DNA of 64,000 nt, taken from NCBI RefSeq assembly GCF_013823965.1, contig NZ_PNNA01000028.1, positions 1 to 64,000 of the forward strand, given 5' to 3'. The notes below the pieces were generated by a model. The model searched no databases, had not been told where the DNA came from, and saw only the letters and a program-made list of their open reading frames with translations. Shown one piece after another: positions 35,901 through 45,640 of the stretch. How positions within the stretch are numbered: position 1 is the stretch's first letter; every line of letters starts with the position of its first letter. Both the position numbers and the translations under genes were made by a program. The stretch comes from Flavobacterium sp. GTDB lineage: Bacteria; Bacteroidota; Bacteroidia; Flavobacteriales; Flavobacteriaceae.

Positions 35901-37388
35901 GAGAAGTTTTTGTTTAGAAACAACGTGCTTACCGATACAAAATTTAAGACAAAAGGCACTTTGAATGGAAGTATTGAGCACAAAAACTTTTCAGATTGGA
36001 AGTTGGATTTGGCCATAAATTCCAAAAGATTGTTGGTGCTTGACACGAAAGATAGCGAAGATGCGGCTTACTATGGAATTGCTTTCATCAATGGTTTAGC
36101 CACCATCAAAGGGCCAACGGATGGATTATTTATAAAGGTTGATGCCAAATCCGAAAATGGTTCATCATTAAAAATACCCATCAATGATGCCGAAAACATA
36201 AGCGAAAATGATTTTATCCATTTCTTGACTGCCAAGGAAAAGTTCAATATCAAGCAAGGTATCGTTGATAATTCCAGAAATTACAAAGGACTTGAATTAG
36301 AGTTTGATCTCGACATTACCCCAAATGCGGAAGTCGAAGTCATCTTGGATCGAAATTCAGGCCACGGGATGAAAGGCAGGGGCAATGGAACACTTTTGTT
36401 TAAAATAAATACATTGGGTAAATTCAATATGTGGGGCGATTTCCAAGCGTATGATGGAACTTATAATTTTAAATACGGCGGTATCATAGACAAGAAATTT
36501 ATTGTCAAAAAAGGTGGGTACATCTCATGGGAAGGAAATCCAATGAAAGCACGTTTAAATTTGGAAGCCATATATAAAACCTCGGCAAATCCAGCCGTTT
36601 TGCTAGAGAATTCCTCCTTTAACAAAAAGGTGGATGTAAATGTGGTCATTGGTTTGCGAGGCGATTTGACAAGTCCTGAACCGGACTTCAATTTTGAATT
36701 TCCAACAGTGAGCAACGTATTAAAATCAGAAATAGAATACAAGTTAAATGACAAGGATGTACGACAAACCCAAGCCTTGTATTTATTGTCCACAGGAAGT
36801 TTTTTAAGTTCCAATGGGGTAAACCAGTCTGCTTTATCGCAGAATTTATTTGAATCGGCCACCAGTTTATTGACAGGCATGATTCATTCTGATGACGAAA
36901 AATTCAATGTGGAGTTAGATATAATTACTGCCGACAAAAGAGTAGGAAGCGAATCTGACGGAAGATTTGTGGCATCAGTCTCGTCCAAAATCAACGAAAG
37001 AATTACCATCAACGGAAAAGTTGGGGTCCCTTTTGGAGGCGTTAATCAGTCAGCAGTTGTTGGTGATGTCGAGATTTTGTATCGGGTTAATGAAGATGGA
37101 ACGGTGAATTTGCGCTTTTTTAACAGAGAAAACGACATCAATTATATAGGAGAAGGAATAGGATATACTCAAGGAATAGGTATTTCTTATGAAGTTGATT
37201 TTGATACTTTTAAAGAATTGGCCAATAAATTTTTTAAAAACCATAAAATAGAAACCGCACCAGCTGATAACGTGATCGATGTGGATTCAAATTTGCCTCC
37301 AGAGAACAGGGATATTCCTAAGCCCAATAAAACAGATTCAAAAGACCAAAAAGTGAATCAAGAAGGTAGAATTCCCGAAGAATATTAA
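32955..37388 (+). CDS. TamB-like translocation and assembly module protein (AsmA-superfamily)
   Basis: A very long inner-membrane-anchored, periplasm-spanning protein related to TamB, thought to form a beta-groove that moves lipids or helps outer membrane protein assembly. The C-terminal third matches the TamB domain (GNGTLLFKINTLGKFNMWGD, MKARLNLEAIYKTSANPA, TQALYLLSTGSF). TTG at 32955 is the first standard start codon, but the frame is open back to 32865 and encodes the rest of the N-terminal membrane helix (KKIVFRSILGLILLLLVLG). Translation therefore probably begins upstream at a non-standard codon (ATT 32865 or ATA 32892), or the start ATG was lost. The 1477-residue length is typical. Confidence 0.85.
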   Translation: MVLGIALTLPFVQTKIGHYVTNSLNEQFKININVEQVSFTVFGGVKLKKVLILDHHKDTLIYVNRIKTNILDWNKLLKVDLIFGDVALDGVYFNMKTYKKEKLSNLDKFVAAFDTGKPPSKEHFLLTATKVKISNGHYSLIDENRENPKDVDFTKINLAATALKIYGPEVTTTINSLSFQDHRGIFVEDLSTKFSYTTKHIKLENLDLLTKESKLKGEVVMNYEIEDFAHFTDKVEFDIQMDKASLASNDIRCFYNELGKNQLFKIKGRIKGPLNNLVLTNLKLVDSKKSQIIGTIHFKNLFPSKGKTFYMNGNFAKLSTSYDDLVTVLPNVLGKRLPIILKKLGTVNLVGDAQVTTTSLDASFAMGTQLGKVNSDLSIENIHLSDKATYAGNIVLENFDIGTLLDRKDVGKASLNLDVDGIGFSEKYLNTSLKGDISQINYNNYTYSNVVLNGNFNKGLYKGQVSVNDSNLSLNFDGLVDLSKKESRYDFHVKVDNADLYKLKFIKDTISRFKGDIVLQVSGNSIDNLKGDVFINKTVYKNVKATYVFDDFYINSTFDQNRVRTITVNSPDIVQGEIVGKYEFNQLKNLVKNSLGSLYTNYRPVKVKKGQFLKFNFSIYNKIIEIFYPEISIGTNTVVKGNISSDNQEFKLNFNSPKITASTNTFDNIRIKIDNKNPLYNAFIELDSIKTKYYKIRDFSLINVTMKDTLFFRSEFKGGSRGQDYFNLNLYHTINKDNNNVVGLNKSEIKLKDYLWFLNENETPNNQIVFDKSFENFNFDNIIMSHENQEITFMGDIKGATYKDLKVSFKDVDLNQITPADPKFVFNGNVNAIVNYKQNNAVYQIPASIQIDHLNINKTDLGNLNFDISGDENLKKFTLDANIENKNVESFNANGSFEIVDKQTILDLNLKLDKFNLGVLSSLGGEVLSNIRGFASGNASIAGNFNKPEINGRLYVDNAGMTIPYLNVDYSLNERTIVDLADEKFLFRNNVLTDTKFKTKGTLNGSIEHKNFSDWKLDLAINSKRLLVLDTKDSEDAAYYGIAFINGLATIKGPTDGLFIKVDAKSENGSSLKIPINDAENISENDFIHFLTAKEKFNIKQGIVDNSRNYKGLELEFDLDITPNAEVEVILDRNSGHGMKGRGNGTLLFKINTLGKFNMWGDFQAYDGTYNFKYGGIIDKKFIVKKGGYISWEGNPMKARLNLEAIYKTSANPAVLLENSSFNKKVDVNVVIGLRGDLTSPEPDFNFEFPTVSNVLKSEIEYKLNDKDVRQTQALYLLSTGSFLSSNGVNQSALSQNLFESATSLLTGMIHSDDEKFNVELDIITADKRVGSESDGRFVASVSSKINERITINGKVGVPFGGVNQSAVVGDVEILYRVNEDGTVNLRFFNRENDINYIGEGIGYTQGIGISYEVDFDTFKELANKFFKNHKIETAPADNVIDVDSNLPPENRDIPKPNKTDSKDQKVNQEGRIPEEY

Positions 37389-37583
37389 TACCATTACAAT
37401 TTTCTAAAGAAATTCATTCTGTTCAATAATCTTTATTTATTGGGCAAAATATAAATTTTATTACAATTTTTTATCAACTTATTAACGATAACGTTTGAAT
37501 TTCGAGCATTTTACCAATTTATTAAAAACACACCTTTAAAAGTGCAGAATGTTTATTAAATTTACGCTTTTAATACTTAAATA

Positions 37584-38570
37584 ATGCCAAAAACAATAAA
37601 AAAGGTTGCCGTTTTGACCTCTGGTGGAGATTCACCAGGGATGAATGCAGCCATCAGATCAGTAGTTAGAACATGCGCTTACCACGACGTAAAGTGCATA
37701 GGAGTTTATAGAGGTTACCAAGGAATGATAGAAGGTGACTTTCTAGAAATGGGCGCAAGAAGTGTGCACAACATTATCAATAAAGGGGGAACGATACTCA
37801 AATCAGCACGCTCTAAAGAATTCATGACTGTCGAAGGCCGAAAAAAAGCGTACGACCAGCTCATGAAAGAAGGAGTGGATGCTTTGGTAGTAATCGGCGG
37901 TGACGGAAGTTTTACCGGTGCCGAGGTCTTCAATAAAGAATATGGTTTTCCAGTAATGGGAATTCCTGGTACAATTGATAATGATATTTTCGGAACCAGT
38001 CATACTTTGGGTTACGACACGGCCTTGAATACAGTTGTGGATTGCATTGATAAAATTCGAGACACGGCCAGTTCACACAATCGATTATTTTTCGTTGAAG
38101 TAATGGGACGCGATGCCGGTCATATTGCTTTAAATGCAGGAATTGGTGGTGGAGCAGAAGAAGTGTTAATCCCAGAAGAAGAATTGGGTCTAGAAAGATT
38201 GCTGGATTCCCTCAAGAAAAGCAAAGCATCTGGAAAATCATCCAGTATCGTTGTTATAGCCGAAGGGGACAAAATTGGTAAAAACGTATTCGAATTAAAA
38301 GATTATGTTGAAGCTAATTTGCCAGAATACGAAATTCGTGTTTCGGTTTTGGGGCACATGCAACGTGGAGGGGCTCCTTCATGTTACGATAGAGTTCTTG
38401 CCAGTAGATTAGGCGTTAAAGCCGTGGAATCCTTATTGGAAGGCAAATCCAACTTTATGGTTGGAATGGTAAATGATAAAGTGTCGCTTACACCATTGGA
38501 ACAAGCGATAAAAGGACATACTGAAATAGACAGGGAATTACTTCGAGTTTCAGAAATAATGTCAATATAA
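37584..38570 (+). CDS. pfkA: ATP-dependent 6-phosphofructokinase
   Basis: Phosphorylates fructose 6-phosphate to fructose 1,6-bisphosphate in glycolysis. 328 residues, the usual bacterial length. Motifs: TSGGDSPGMNAAIR (about 12-25), VIGGDGSFTGAE (ATP site, with the Gly of ATP-type PFK), IPGTIDNDIFG with the catalytic Asp, VEVMGRDAGHIAL, and RVSVLGHMQRGG. Directly followed by gap with 75 bases between, forming a glycolytic pair. Confidence 0.96.
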   Translation: MPKTIKKVAVLTSGGDSPGMNAAIRSVVRTCAYHDVKCIGVYRGYQGMIEGDFLEMGARSVHNIINKGGTILKSARSKEFMTVEGRKKAYDQLMKEGVDALVVIGGDGSFTGAEVFNKEYGFPVMGIPGTIDNDIFGTSHTLGYDTALNTVVDCIDKIRDTASSHNRLFFVEVMGRDAGHIALNAGIGGGAEEVLIPEEELGLERLLDSLKKSKASGKSSSIVVIAEGDKIGKNVFELKDYVEANLPEYEIRVSVLGHMQRGGAPSCYDRVLASRLGVKAVESLLEGKSNFMVGMVNDKVSLTPLEQAIKGHTEIDRELLRVSEIMSI

Positions 38571-38603
38571 AAAACGATCAGGTTTCAATTTATTAAACCT
38601 TAA

Positions 38604-39650
<1,047 letters not shown>

Positions 39651-39664
39651 TTTATATATTGATG

Positions 39665-39700
39665 AAAATCCCGTTGAAATTATTCTTGACGGGATTTTTA
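39665..39700 (+). terminator. Rho-independent terminator after gap
   Basis: AAAATCCCGT pairs with ACGGGATTTT across a 14-base loop, with a T-rich tail. Confidence 0.75.
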
Positions 39701-39902
39701 TTTTAAACTATATTTCCCAAACCCGAGATAAAAAGGAACTGGCGCAGAGCAATCCATCTTAAGCGAAGTTCACGAAATCCTGCTCAAAATGAAAGTTTAA
39801 TGAAGCAATCGGGGCTAAAAAAAAACCAAACCAAATAATAAATTTTGAATTATAATTTCCGGAATTCCCCTAAATCGTAATTCACTAAATCCAAAATTAA
39901 AA

Positions 39903-40754
39903 ATGAGATTATTAGTAGATAGTGGTTCCACCAAAGCTGATTGGATTGCCATTGATGAGGAAGGTAAAGTATTGTTTACAACCCAAACACTAGGATTGAA
40001 TCCTGAAATACTTGAAGGAGAGGAAATTATCGAGCGAATTAACGATCGTTTTGACATTCTTCAAAATAAAGACAAAGCCACACACCTTTTCTTTTACGGA
40101 GCCGGTTGCGGAACCGATAGAATGAAGATTGAACTTTCGAGAGTTTTTCAAGAATATTTTTCGAATGCAATTATTTCAGTAAACGAAGATACTTATGCTG
40201 CCGTTTATGCTACAACTCCAAAAGGAGAAGAAGCCATTGTAAGCATTCTGGGAACAGGTTCAAATTGTAGCTATTTTGACGGAAAAGTTTTGCAGCAAAA
40301 AGTACAATCACTAGGTTATATTATTATGGATGATTGTAGTGGCAACTTTTTTGGAAAAGAATTAATCCGTAAATATTATTTCAATAAAATGCCAAAAGAA
40401 TTGGCTGTCGAATTCGAAAAAGAGTATGATTTAAGTGCTGATTTTATTAAAAGCAAATTATACAAAGAACCCAATCCAAACGCCTATTTGGCTACTTTTG
40501 CAAAATTCCTCATCCAGAACAAAGAACATGATTTTTGTAAAAAAATCATTTTCAAGGGGATGAAATCTTTTGTAAAAAACTACATCAGACAATTTGATAA
40601 TTGCAAGGAAGTTCCCGTACATTTTGTGGGTTCAATAGCTTTCTATTTGAAAGATGAATTGCAAATAACCTTTGATAAATACGAATTGAAACTAGGAAAT
40701 GTTTTAAGGAGACCTATTGACGGACTGATTGCTTATCACGTTAAAAACAAATAA
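39903..40754 (+). CDS. N-acetylglucosamine kinase-like protein (BadF/BadG/BcrA/BcrD ATPase family)
   Basis: Probably a GlcNAc (or related sugar) kinase in the cytoplasm. 283 residues with the sugar-kinase/actin-type ATP-binding start LLVDSGSTKADWIAIDE, then FYGAGCGTDRM, SILGTGSNCSYFDGK (phosphate-2 region) and VHFVGSIAFYL. The exact substrate is inferred from the family; in this genome it would fit recycling of GlcNAc from cell wall or glycan breakdown. It is followed by a terminator and then mgsA. Confidence 0.85.
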   Translation: MRLLVDSGSTKADWIAIDEEGKVLFTTQTLGLNPEILEGEEIIERINDRFDILQNKDKATHLFFYGAGCGTDRMKIELSRVFQEYFSNAIISVNEDTYAAVYATTPKGEEAIVSILGTGSNCSYFDGKVLQQKVQSLGYIIMDDCSGNFFGKELIRKYYFNKMPKELAVEFEKEYDLSADFIKSKLYKEPNPNAYLATFAKFLIQNKEHDFCKKIIFKGMKSFVKNYIRQFDNCKEVPVHFVGSIAFYLKDELQITFDKYELKLGNVLRRPIDGLIAYHVKNK

Positions 40755-40762
40755 AAAAATAC

Positions 40763-40791
40763 AAACCTGGCTTAGAATACCAGGTTTTTTT
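40763..40791 (+). terminator. Rho-independent terminator after the sugar-kinase gene
   Basis: AAACCTGG pairs with CCAGGTTT (loop 40771-40779), then a T run. Confidence 0.75.
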
Positions 40792-40813
40792 ATAAATAGT
40801 AAAACCAAAAAAA

Positions 40814-41188
40814 ATGGAAATAGCAATTATTGCCCATGATGGAAAAAAAGCGGACATGGTCCAGTTTTTAAACAAAAACAAAGCTGTTTTGCAACAAGAA
40901 AAAATTAAACTTATTGCAACAGGAACAACGGGTACCAAAGCAGAAAGCGCAGGATTTAAAGTAAAAAAAATGCTTTCCGGACCACAAGGTGGAGATGCCC
41001 AAATTGCGGGTCGCGTTGCCGAAGGAAAAACCAAAATGGTCTTGTTTTTTAAAGACCCATTGTCCAGTCATGCACACGAATCCGACGTGAATATGTTAGT
41101 CCGTGTTTGTGACGTTCACAACGTGCCATTGGCAACAAACGAAGCATCGGCACAGTTGTTTTTGAATGCTATAGCACAGCAATCATAG
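40814..41188 (+). CDS. mgsA: Methylglyoxal synthase
   Basis: Converts dihydroxyacetone phosphate to methylglyoxal and phosphate, a bypass relieving sugar-phosphate build-up. 124 residues: IAIIAHDGKKADMV at the start, LIATGTTGTKAE (phosphate site), LSGPQGGDAQIAGRVAEG, and FKDPLSSHAHESDVNMLVRV with the conserved His and Asp of the active site. It overlaps the convergent RidA gene by 20 bases. Close to pfkA and gap, fitting glycolytic overflow control. Confidence 0.93.
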   Translation: MEIAIIAHDGKKADMVQFLNKNKAVLQQEKIKLIATGTTGTKAESAGFKVKKMLSGPQGGDAQIAGRVAEGKTKMVLFFKDPLSSHAHESDVNMLVRVCDVHNVPLATNEASAQLFLNAIAQQS

Positions 41189-41549
41189 AAATTTCGACAT
41201 TTAGATTTTTTGGCAAACATGCCACTTGAACCGTTTCACGAGCTGGAGCGGTTTTTTCGTTGAAATATGAACCGTAAACAGTGTTTATAGCTGCAAAATC
41301 ATTCATGTTCATAATAAATATGGTTGTTTTTACCACGTTTTCAAAAGTCATTCCGGCGGCTTCCAGCACGGCTTTCATGTTTTCCATGACTTGTTGGGTT
41401 TCGGCCTCAATGGTAGCCGTTACCAATTCTCCAGTTTTTGGATTAATGGCAATTTGCCCAGAAGTGTAAAGAGTGTTTCCTTTAAGAACCGCTTGGTTGT
41501 ATGGCCCTATTGGTGCTGGAGTATTTTCGGTAAAAATTATTGTTTTCAT
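41169..41549 (-). CDS. RidA family protein (reactive intermediate/imine deaminase)
   Basis: A trimeric enamine/imine deaminase that scavenges 2-aminoacrylate-type intermediates. 126 residues with APIGPYNQAVLKGNTLYTSGQIAINPKTGEL and the C-terminal APARETVQVACLPKNLNVEISMIAVL, including the conserved Arg that binds carboxylates (Arg in PARETVQV). Overlaps mgsA convergently by 20 bases. Confidence 0.92.
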   Translation of the reverse strand: MKTIIFTENTPAPIGPYNQAVLKGNTLYTSGQIAINPKTGELVTATIEAETQQVMENMKAVLEAAGMTFENVVKTTIFIMNMNDFAAINTVYGSYFNEKTAPARETVQVACLPKNLNVEISMIAVL

Positions 41550-41592
41550 AAAAACTATGTTTAGGATTTGAATGTATTAAATTACATTGGAA

Positions 41593-44283
41593 CTATCTGT
41601 TGGAAGTACTTCGTTTGTCATACTTTATGTCGCTTAGCACGCCAGATTTTATCCCGATGAAGAAACTCCAATTTGCTTGTTGTCCAAAGGGTTGCCAGTT
41701 GAAATCCATTCTCCAGCTCAACAAATCTCTTTCAAAACGAAGTTGGGTGTAAGTAACGCCATTTTGTACAAAATCGTATCCTGTGGAGACTCCTGCTTTC
41801 CATTTTGGCGTCAAATCGGCATTGGCGGAAATCATTATGGAATTCCCCGTGATTTTGCTCTCGCGGTTGTTGTTTCCGTAGGTTAATGAATAGGCAAATG
41901 TCATGTCCCAAGGCAATACTGACCTGAAAAACTCTGTAATTTTATCTTCTCCGTCATCTTCATCTTCATCAAATTGACTTTTTGCTCTTGTATGGTCTAT
42001 CGTGCTTTTACCAAACAAATCATCATCGCGCCCTCCGTTTCTTTGGCCTTGTTCATTTTTGTTTTTCTTGTCGTCTTTTTTACTTGTAATAGAATAATTT
42101 AAGGTCATGTTGGCGCTGGTCATTCTAAATAAACTTCCGCCATTGTTGATGTTGAAAACATTAATTCTTTTGCCGGAATTATCAATGGCATAAGGATCTA
42201 ATGTTGTCCCGAAGTTGATATTCATTTTGTCATCAAACAGTTGTGTTCCGCCGCTTACTCGCACGGGTTCCCAGGCAAGCGAGGTAACTCCGTCTGCATT
42301 GAGGTCATAATTAGTGGACAGATTTAAATTGTTGAGCAGCATAATTTTTTTTGCTTCAACTTTTGTGCTGTCTTTATCGGTTACTTTTGCTTCAAAAGTA
42401 TTGCTTAAATCAAATCCAATTCGATTGGAATTCGTATTTCCGGGTGCTCCAAAAATACCACCTTCAAATCGGGTGTATTCGTCGGTCATTGTTCCGCTGG
42501 CATCGATGGCATAAGTATCGTAATATTTTTCAAAACTTGGAGTATAGCCATAAGAAAGCGATGGACGCATGACGTGTCGAATGGATTTTATTTTTTTGTT
42601 TTCGCCAAAATTGAACGTTCCATAAATTGTGGTTCCCAAACTACTCGAAAAATTATAGGTTCTGTAAGCATCAAAACCATTGATGGTTTGGTCTACCACC
42701 TTGCTTTGATCTGCATTATAGCCCCTTTGAATGGTTTTTAAATACCAAACTTCTTCATAGTTTGCGGAAGCGGAACCGCTAAAATATTTGAATAGCTTAA
42801 AATTAGTGCTTAACGGAATGCTGTGTTGCATCCCTATTTTGGCATCATTAAACATTGCAGGCTTGAAGAATAAGGAATCTGTCGTGACAAAGCTGTTTTT
42901 TCCGCTTAAATTATAAAGCAAATTGATGTTCTTGAAAAAGCCTTTTTTGACGCCATCTTTGCCCACAAAAGGATAAATTCTGTCTACACTGTATTGCAAA
43001 TCAGGCAATGTCATGTTGATTTCTGATGTTTGGGTATTTTGCGAATGCGTCGCCGTCAAGGACAATCGGGAACCTATATTGCCAAGAAAAGTTTTGCTGT
43101 AAGAAATAGAGGAACTTAGGGTATTATTCAAATTCGAACCTACATTCGCTTGATTGATGGATTGTTTGTAGTATTTACTGCTACCCATGTTTACCGATGC
43201 GGAAAAACTCGAATTCGGACTTCCTTTAGAGTCTTTGGAATGCGACCATTGAATGTTGTAGATGTTTTGCTTGGAATAATCAGGATAACCTCTTTCGCTA
43301 TTGATTAAATTTTCAAATCGGACATTTATATTCCCGCGATAGCTGTATCTTTTGGCATAAGAGGATTCTCCGCGAAGCGCATAACTTCCATTGGTATAAT
43401 AATCTCCTAAAAGTGTTAGATCATAATTGTCGCTGAGCGCAAAATAATAGCCTCCATTTTGCAATGAAAATCCCCTGTTGTTCGAATCATTGTAACTCGG
43501 CAAAAGAATTCCCGAAACGCTGGTTTCTTTGCTCATTGGAAAAAAAGCAAAAGGCAAAGCAATAGGCGTGGGTACGTTGGCGATGACCATATTGGTTATT
43601 CCAGTAACGACTTTCTTGCCGGGAATAAATTTTACTTTATTGGTCTGGAAATAATATTCTGGATTATCGACGTCTTTGGATGTGGTGAAACGTGCGCCTT
43701 TCAAGAAATATACTGAATCATTTTCTTTTTTTGTAATGGACGCTTTCACTTTAAATTCGTTTTGGTCTGTTCTCGAATTCCAAATCAAGGCTTTTTTTGT
43801 TTTAAAATTAAAACGAATCGAATCGGGTTCTATGACATTTTCTCCTTGTTTAAAATTGGGAAATTGAGTGTAAGCTCCCGTGGAATCCTTTATTCGGCCG
43901 GCATAAACCTCATTTTTTTCATAGTTCATGACTATGATTCCTGCTTTTAATTCAATATCTTGATAATAAAGTTCTGCTTTGTCATATAAAGTGATTCGTT
44001 TTTTCTTTTGCTCAATTTTGGCATAGTTTTCAGACTTGTATTGTACGGTGCCATCAAGAAATGCTTTGGGTTGAATACTGTCTTTCTTGATGGTATCCGT
44101 TTCTGATTTTATGATTGCAATGTTGGGGTTTTGACTGTTTTTTGCGGTCAAACCGGAACTGTCTTTTTGTTTTTTTACGGGTAGTGCTGTCGTTTTCTTA
44201 GATATATCTTGTGAATATAATTCACAAGATCCCATTGTTAGGAAAATTGATAATAAAACGATATTAAATAAGTTTGTATTCAA
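41593..44283 (-). CDS. lptD: LPS-assembly protein LptD (Bacteroidota type)
   Basis: Outer-membrane barrel that inserts lipopolysaccharide at the cell surface. I place the start at a TTG codon at 44283, giving a clean signal (NLFNIVLLSIFLTMGSCELYSQ); the longer open frame to 44367 begins upstream of the candidate -7 boxes. After a low-complexity region come the OstA-like N-terminal jelly-roll (DGTVQYKSENYAKIEQ, ITLYDKAELYYQD) and a large barrel with many alternating strands, ending KWKAGVSTGYDFVQNG and FNWQPFGQQANWSFF. About 896 residues. Divergent from an amidase and MlaD-like gene in an envelope block. Confidence 0.85.
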   Translation of the reverse strand: MNTNLFNIVLLSIFLTMGSCELYSQDISKKTTALPVKKQKDSSGLTAKNSQNPNIAIIKSETDTIKKDSIQPKAFLDGTVQYKSENYAKIEQKKKRITLYDKAELYYQDIELKAGIIVMNYEKNEVYAGRIKDSTGAYTQFPNFKQGENVIEPDSIRFNFKTKKALIWNSRTDQNEFKVKASITKKENDSVYFLKGARFTTSKDVDNPEYYFQTNKVKFIPGKKVVTGITNMVIANVPTPIALPFAFFPMSKETSVSGILLPSYNDSNNRGFSLQNGGYYFALSDNYDLTLLGDYYTNGSYALRGESSYAKRYSYRGNINVRFENLINSERGYPDYSKQNIYNIQWSHSKDSKGSPNSSFSASVNMGSSKYYKQSINQANVGSNLNNTLSSSISYSKTFLGNIGSRLSLTATHSQNTQTSEINMTLPDLQYSVDRIYPFVGKDGVKKGFFKNINLLYNLSGKNSFVTTDSLFFKPAMFNDAKIGMQHSIPLSTNFKLFKYFSGSASANYEEVWYLKTIQRGYNADQSKVVDQTINGFDAYRTYNFSSSLGTTIYGTFNFGENKKIKSIRHVMRPSLSYGYTPSFEKYYDTYAIDASGTMTDEYTRFEGGIFGAPGNTNSNRIGFDLSNTFEAKVTDKDSTKVEAKKIMLLNNLNLSTNYDLNADGVTSLAWEPVRVSGGTQLFDDKMNINFGTTLDPYAIDNSGKRINVFNINNGGSLFRMTSANMTLNYSITSKKDDKKNKNEQGQRNGGRDDDLFGKSTIDHTRAKSQFDEDEDDGEDKITEFFRSVLPWDMTFAYSLTYGNNNRESKITGNSIMISANADLTPKWKAGVSTGYDFVQNGVTYTQLRFERDLLSWRMDFNWQPFGQQANWSFFIGIKSGVLSDIKYDKRSTSNR

Positions 44284-44331
44284 AGGTTTTAATGCTATTT
44301 TTGTAAAAATATGGCTTGTTTTTAGGCGTGT

Positions 44332-44362
44332 CAAACTTACATATAAATTTTTGTCAAAAATA
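44332..44362 (-). promoter_or_regulatory. Candidate -7 boxes for lptD
   Basis: TAAGTTTG (44332-44339) and TATTTTTG (44355-44362), both read on the minus strand, fit TAnnTTTG. The first leaves a leader of about 40 bases to the TTG at 44283. Confidence 0.5.
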
Positions 44363-44417
44363 ATCAATTAATAAATTTATAACCGCCCTGTTTTAATTAA
44401 AATTAACTTTTAGATTT

Positions 44418-45590
44418 ATGTGCATTAAAAATAAATTCAAATTACAGTTCGCTCTTTTACTTACGATAGTTTCATTTGTTTCTTATGGTCAATCCAATCT
44501 TTTCAAAGTGACTTTGGATGCAGGCCACGGAGACCACGATTTTGGTGCTGTGTATAGCGGTCGTGTGGAGAAAAACATAAATCTCGCAATCGTGCTTAAA
44601 GTGGGAAGATTATTGGAGCAAAATCCAAAAATTGACGTTATTTACACTCGAAAAACAGATGTTTTCATAGATTTGATTGAAAGAGCCAATATTGCCAATC
44701 GCGCTGATGCCAACATTTTTGTTTCCGTTCATTGCAACGCCAATAAAAACACCGCTGCAGATGGAACCGAAACCTACGTAATGGGTATGAGTAAAGTGGC
44801 TTCGAATCTTGAAGCGGCCAAAAAGGAGAACTCCGTTATTACTTTGGAAAAAGATTACAAACAAAAATACGAAGGTTTTGATCCCAACTCTCCCGAAACC
44901 ATGATTGGAATGACTTTGATGCAGGAAGAATATTTGGAAAACAGTATTTCATTGGCTAGTAAAATAGAAGATGGATTCGCGGCTTTAGGCAAAAAAATTA
45001 GACACGGAGGCGTAAAACAAGCACCATTTATGGTATTGCACAAAGCCTATATGCCAAGAGTATTGATAGAAACGGGTTTTATTTCTAATCCTGACGAAGG
45101 GAATGATTTAAATTCTGAAGAAGGGCAGAACGAAATTGCCAGAGCCATTGCCAATGCCATCATTAGTTACAAAAATGAATATTATGGTAATGGAACAATA
45201 GACAATGATGTTGAAAGACCTTCTCAAAAAATTATTGAAACTCCCATAAAAGACACTTCTTCTCCAGTAAAACCAAAACCGAATCTAGATGTTTCTGCAA
45301 CAAAAAAAGCGACAAAAAACATAGAAACATCGGGTGTTGTTTACAAAGTGCAATTATCGGCAAGTACAAAAAAAATAGCCTTGACGCCAAGTAATTTCAA
45401 GGGATTGAAAGACATCTCCGTGGTGTCTGAAAATAAATTTTATAAATATATGTACGGCCAAACGCCCAATTACAGTGAAGCCAAAAAGCAATTGGAAGAA
45501 GCAAAATCAAAAGGATATGATTCTGCCTATTTGATTGCATTTAAAAACGGAACAAAAATCAGTGTTCAAGAAGCCCTCACCAATAATTAA
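44418..45590 (+). CDS. N-acetylmuramoyl-L-alanine amidase with C-terminal SPOR-like domain
   Basis: Cleaves the amide between N-acetylmuramic acid and the stem peptide during cell separation. 390 residues: signal peptide to about residue 24, Amidase_3 domain with zinc ligands in TLDAGHGDHDFGAVY, VEKNINLAIVLKVG and VSVHCNANKN, and the catalytic Glu in RVLIETGFISNPDEGN. A linker rich in Lys and Pro leads to a C-terminal SPOR-like part (VYKVQLSASTKKIALTP, YSEAKKQLEEAKSKGYDSAYLIAF), which usually binds septal glycan. Divergent from lptD and 50 bases before the MlaD-like gene. Confidence 0.92.
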   Translation: MCIKNKFKLQFALLLTIVSFVSYGQSNLFKVTLDAGHGDHDFGAVYSGRVEKNINLAIVLKVGRLLEQNPKIDVIYTRKTDVFIDLIERANIANRADANIFVSVHCNANKNTAADGTETYVMGMSKVASNLEAAKKENSVITLEKDYKQKYEGFDPNSPETMIGMTLMQEEYLENSISLASKIEDGFAALGKKIRHGGVKQAPFMVLHKAYMPRVLIETGFISNPDEGNDLNSEEGQNEIARAIANAIISYKNEYYGNGTIDNDVERPSQKIIETPIKDTSSPVKPKPNLDVSATKKATKNIETSGVVYKVQLSASTKKIALTPSNFKGLKDISVVSENKFYKYMYGQTPNYSEAKKQLEEAKSKGYDSAYLIAFKNGTKISVQEALTNN

Positions 45591-45616
45591 TAACAAGAAG
45601 TTTAATTATTTTATAT

Positions 45617-45624
45617 TAAATTTG
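45617..45624 (+). promoter_or_regulatory. Promoter -7 box (TAAATTTG) for the MlaD-like gene
   Basis: TAAATTTG fits the consensus, 17 bases before the TTG start, implying a very short leader. Confidence 0.5.
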
Positions 45625-45640
45625 CGCAAATACTTATATT